From assembly GCA_017941505.1 (NCBI GenBank), contig JAGAWH010000043.1:1-12990 (forward strand): a DNA stretch of 12,990 nucleotides, in the 5' to 3' direction. A model generated the notes under the pieces. That model saw only the letters and a list, made by a program, of their open reading frames with translations, was not told the DNA's origin and ran no database searches. Below, piece after piece: positions 12,945 through 12,990 of the stretch. The DNA comes from Faecalicoccus sp. (lineage in GTDB: Bacteria > Bacillota_I > Bacilli_A > Erysipelotrichales > Erysipelotrichaceae). A program made the translations under genes and the position numbers. Position 1 is the stretch's first letter; every line of letters begins with the position of its first letter.

Positions 12945-12990
12945 TTAAAGAGCCTCGATGATGTAGTTTGTCTTGAAGGTTTCACCCGGT
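12945..12990 (-). CDS. C-terminal end of an unidentified gene (partial)
   Basis: The last 14 codons (PGETFKTNYIIEAL) and a TAA stop of a gene running in from the right edge are visible, one base before the EIIA start. The ribosome binding site for EIIA lies inside it, so the two are probably cotranscribed and perhaps translationally coupled. In related operons this position is often a PTS subunit or a sugar-phosphate enzyme. The fragment is too short and too hydrophilic to identify. Confidence 0.6.
   Translation of the reverse strand, partial: PGETFKTNYIIEAL

Noticed and set aside
12944..12985. Earlier in-frame start for EIIA
   Set aside because: The extra 14 residues run over the end of the preceding gene and are absent from the EIIA family; MIGLIVTGHG is the normal start.

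Overview
The window looks like chromosomal DNA of a low-to-moderate GC Firmicute. The Asp23 (YloU)–FakA pair, a DivIB-type FtsQ, a class B sortase, strong AGGAGG ribosome binding sites and compact operons on mostly one strand all fit. The combination of a galactosamine-type mannose-family PTS, an E. coli LdhA-like D-lactate dehydrogenase and lysine-rich tails suggests a gut Erysipelotrichia-like anaerobe. That placement is inference; no rRNA or species marker is present. All proteins read well in the standard code.

Layout. Bases 1-202 are non-coding, with a perfect 36-bp palindrome and the terminator of the first gene. Next comes a minus-strand gene for an unrecognised protein with a histone H1-like lysine tail (203-1153), divergent from a plus-strand HtrA-type serine protease (1332-2471). 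HtrA converges on a metallophosphoesterase (2481-3209). Upstream of that is the yloU–fakA operon (Asp23-family protein and fatty acid kinase; 3255-5369). Then follows a cell wall and division cluster transcribed leftward: srtB (9321-8587), murG (8543-7461), murB (7459-6560) and divIB/ftsQ (6556-5459). A plus-strand HNH endonuclease gene (9439-10419) stands alone.

The right end is a sugar-uptake and fermentation block, all on the minus strand: the last codons of an unidentified gene, a PTS EIIA (12943-12515), a fusion of HPr with D-lactate dehydrogenase (12372-11071), and a stand-alone PTS EIIB (10922-10446). The fusion has its own promoter, overlapped by a 9+8+9 bp inverted repeat, a cre-like site upstream and a strong terminator.

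The most striking item is the HPr–LdhA fusion. HPr carries phosphate from PEP via Enzyme I, and that reaction releases pyruvate; LdhA reduces pyruvate to D-lactate. Joining them in one chain, flanked by an EIIA and an EIIB of the same PTS family, suggests a direct link between sugar uptake and pyruvate disposal. The HPr domain keeps the phosphorylated histidine (H15) but has Asn where the regulatory Ser46 should be. Secondary points of interest are the acidic, aromatic-ended tail of DivIB, the periodic KK tail of the first protein, a palindrome between the Shine-Dalgarno and ATG of srtB, and a murG start without a Shine-Dalgarno.
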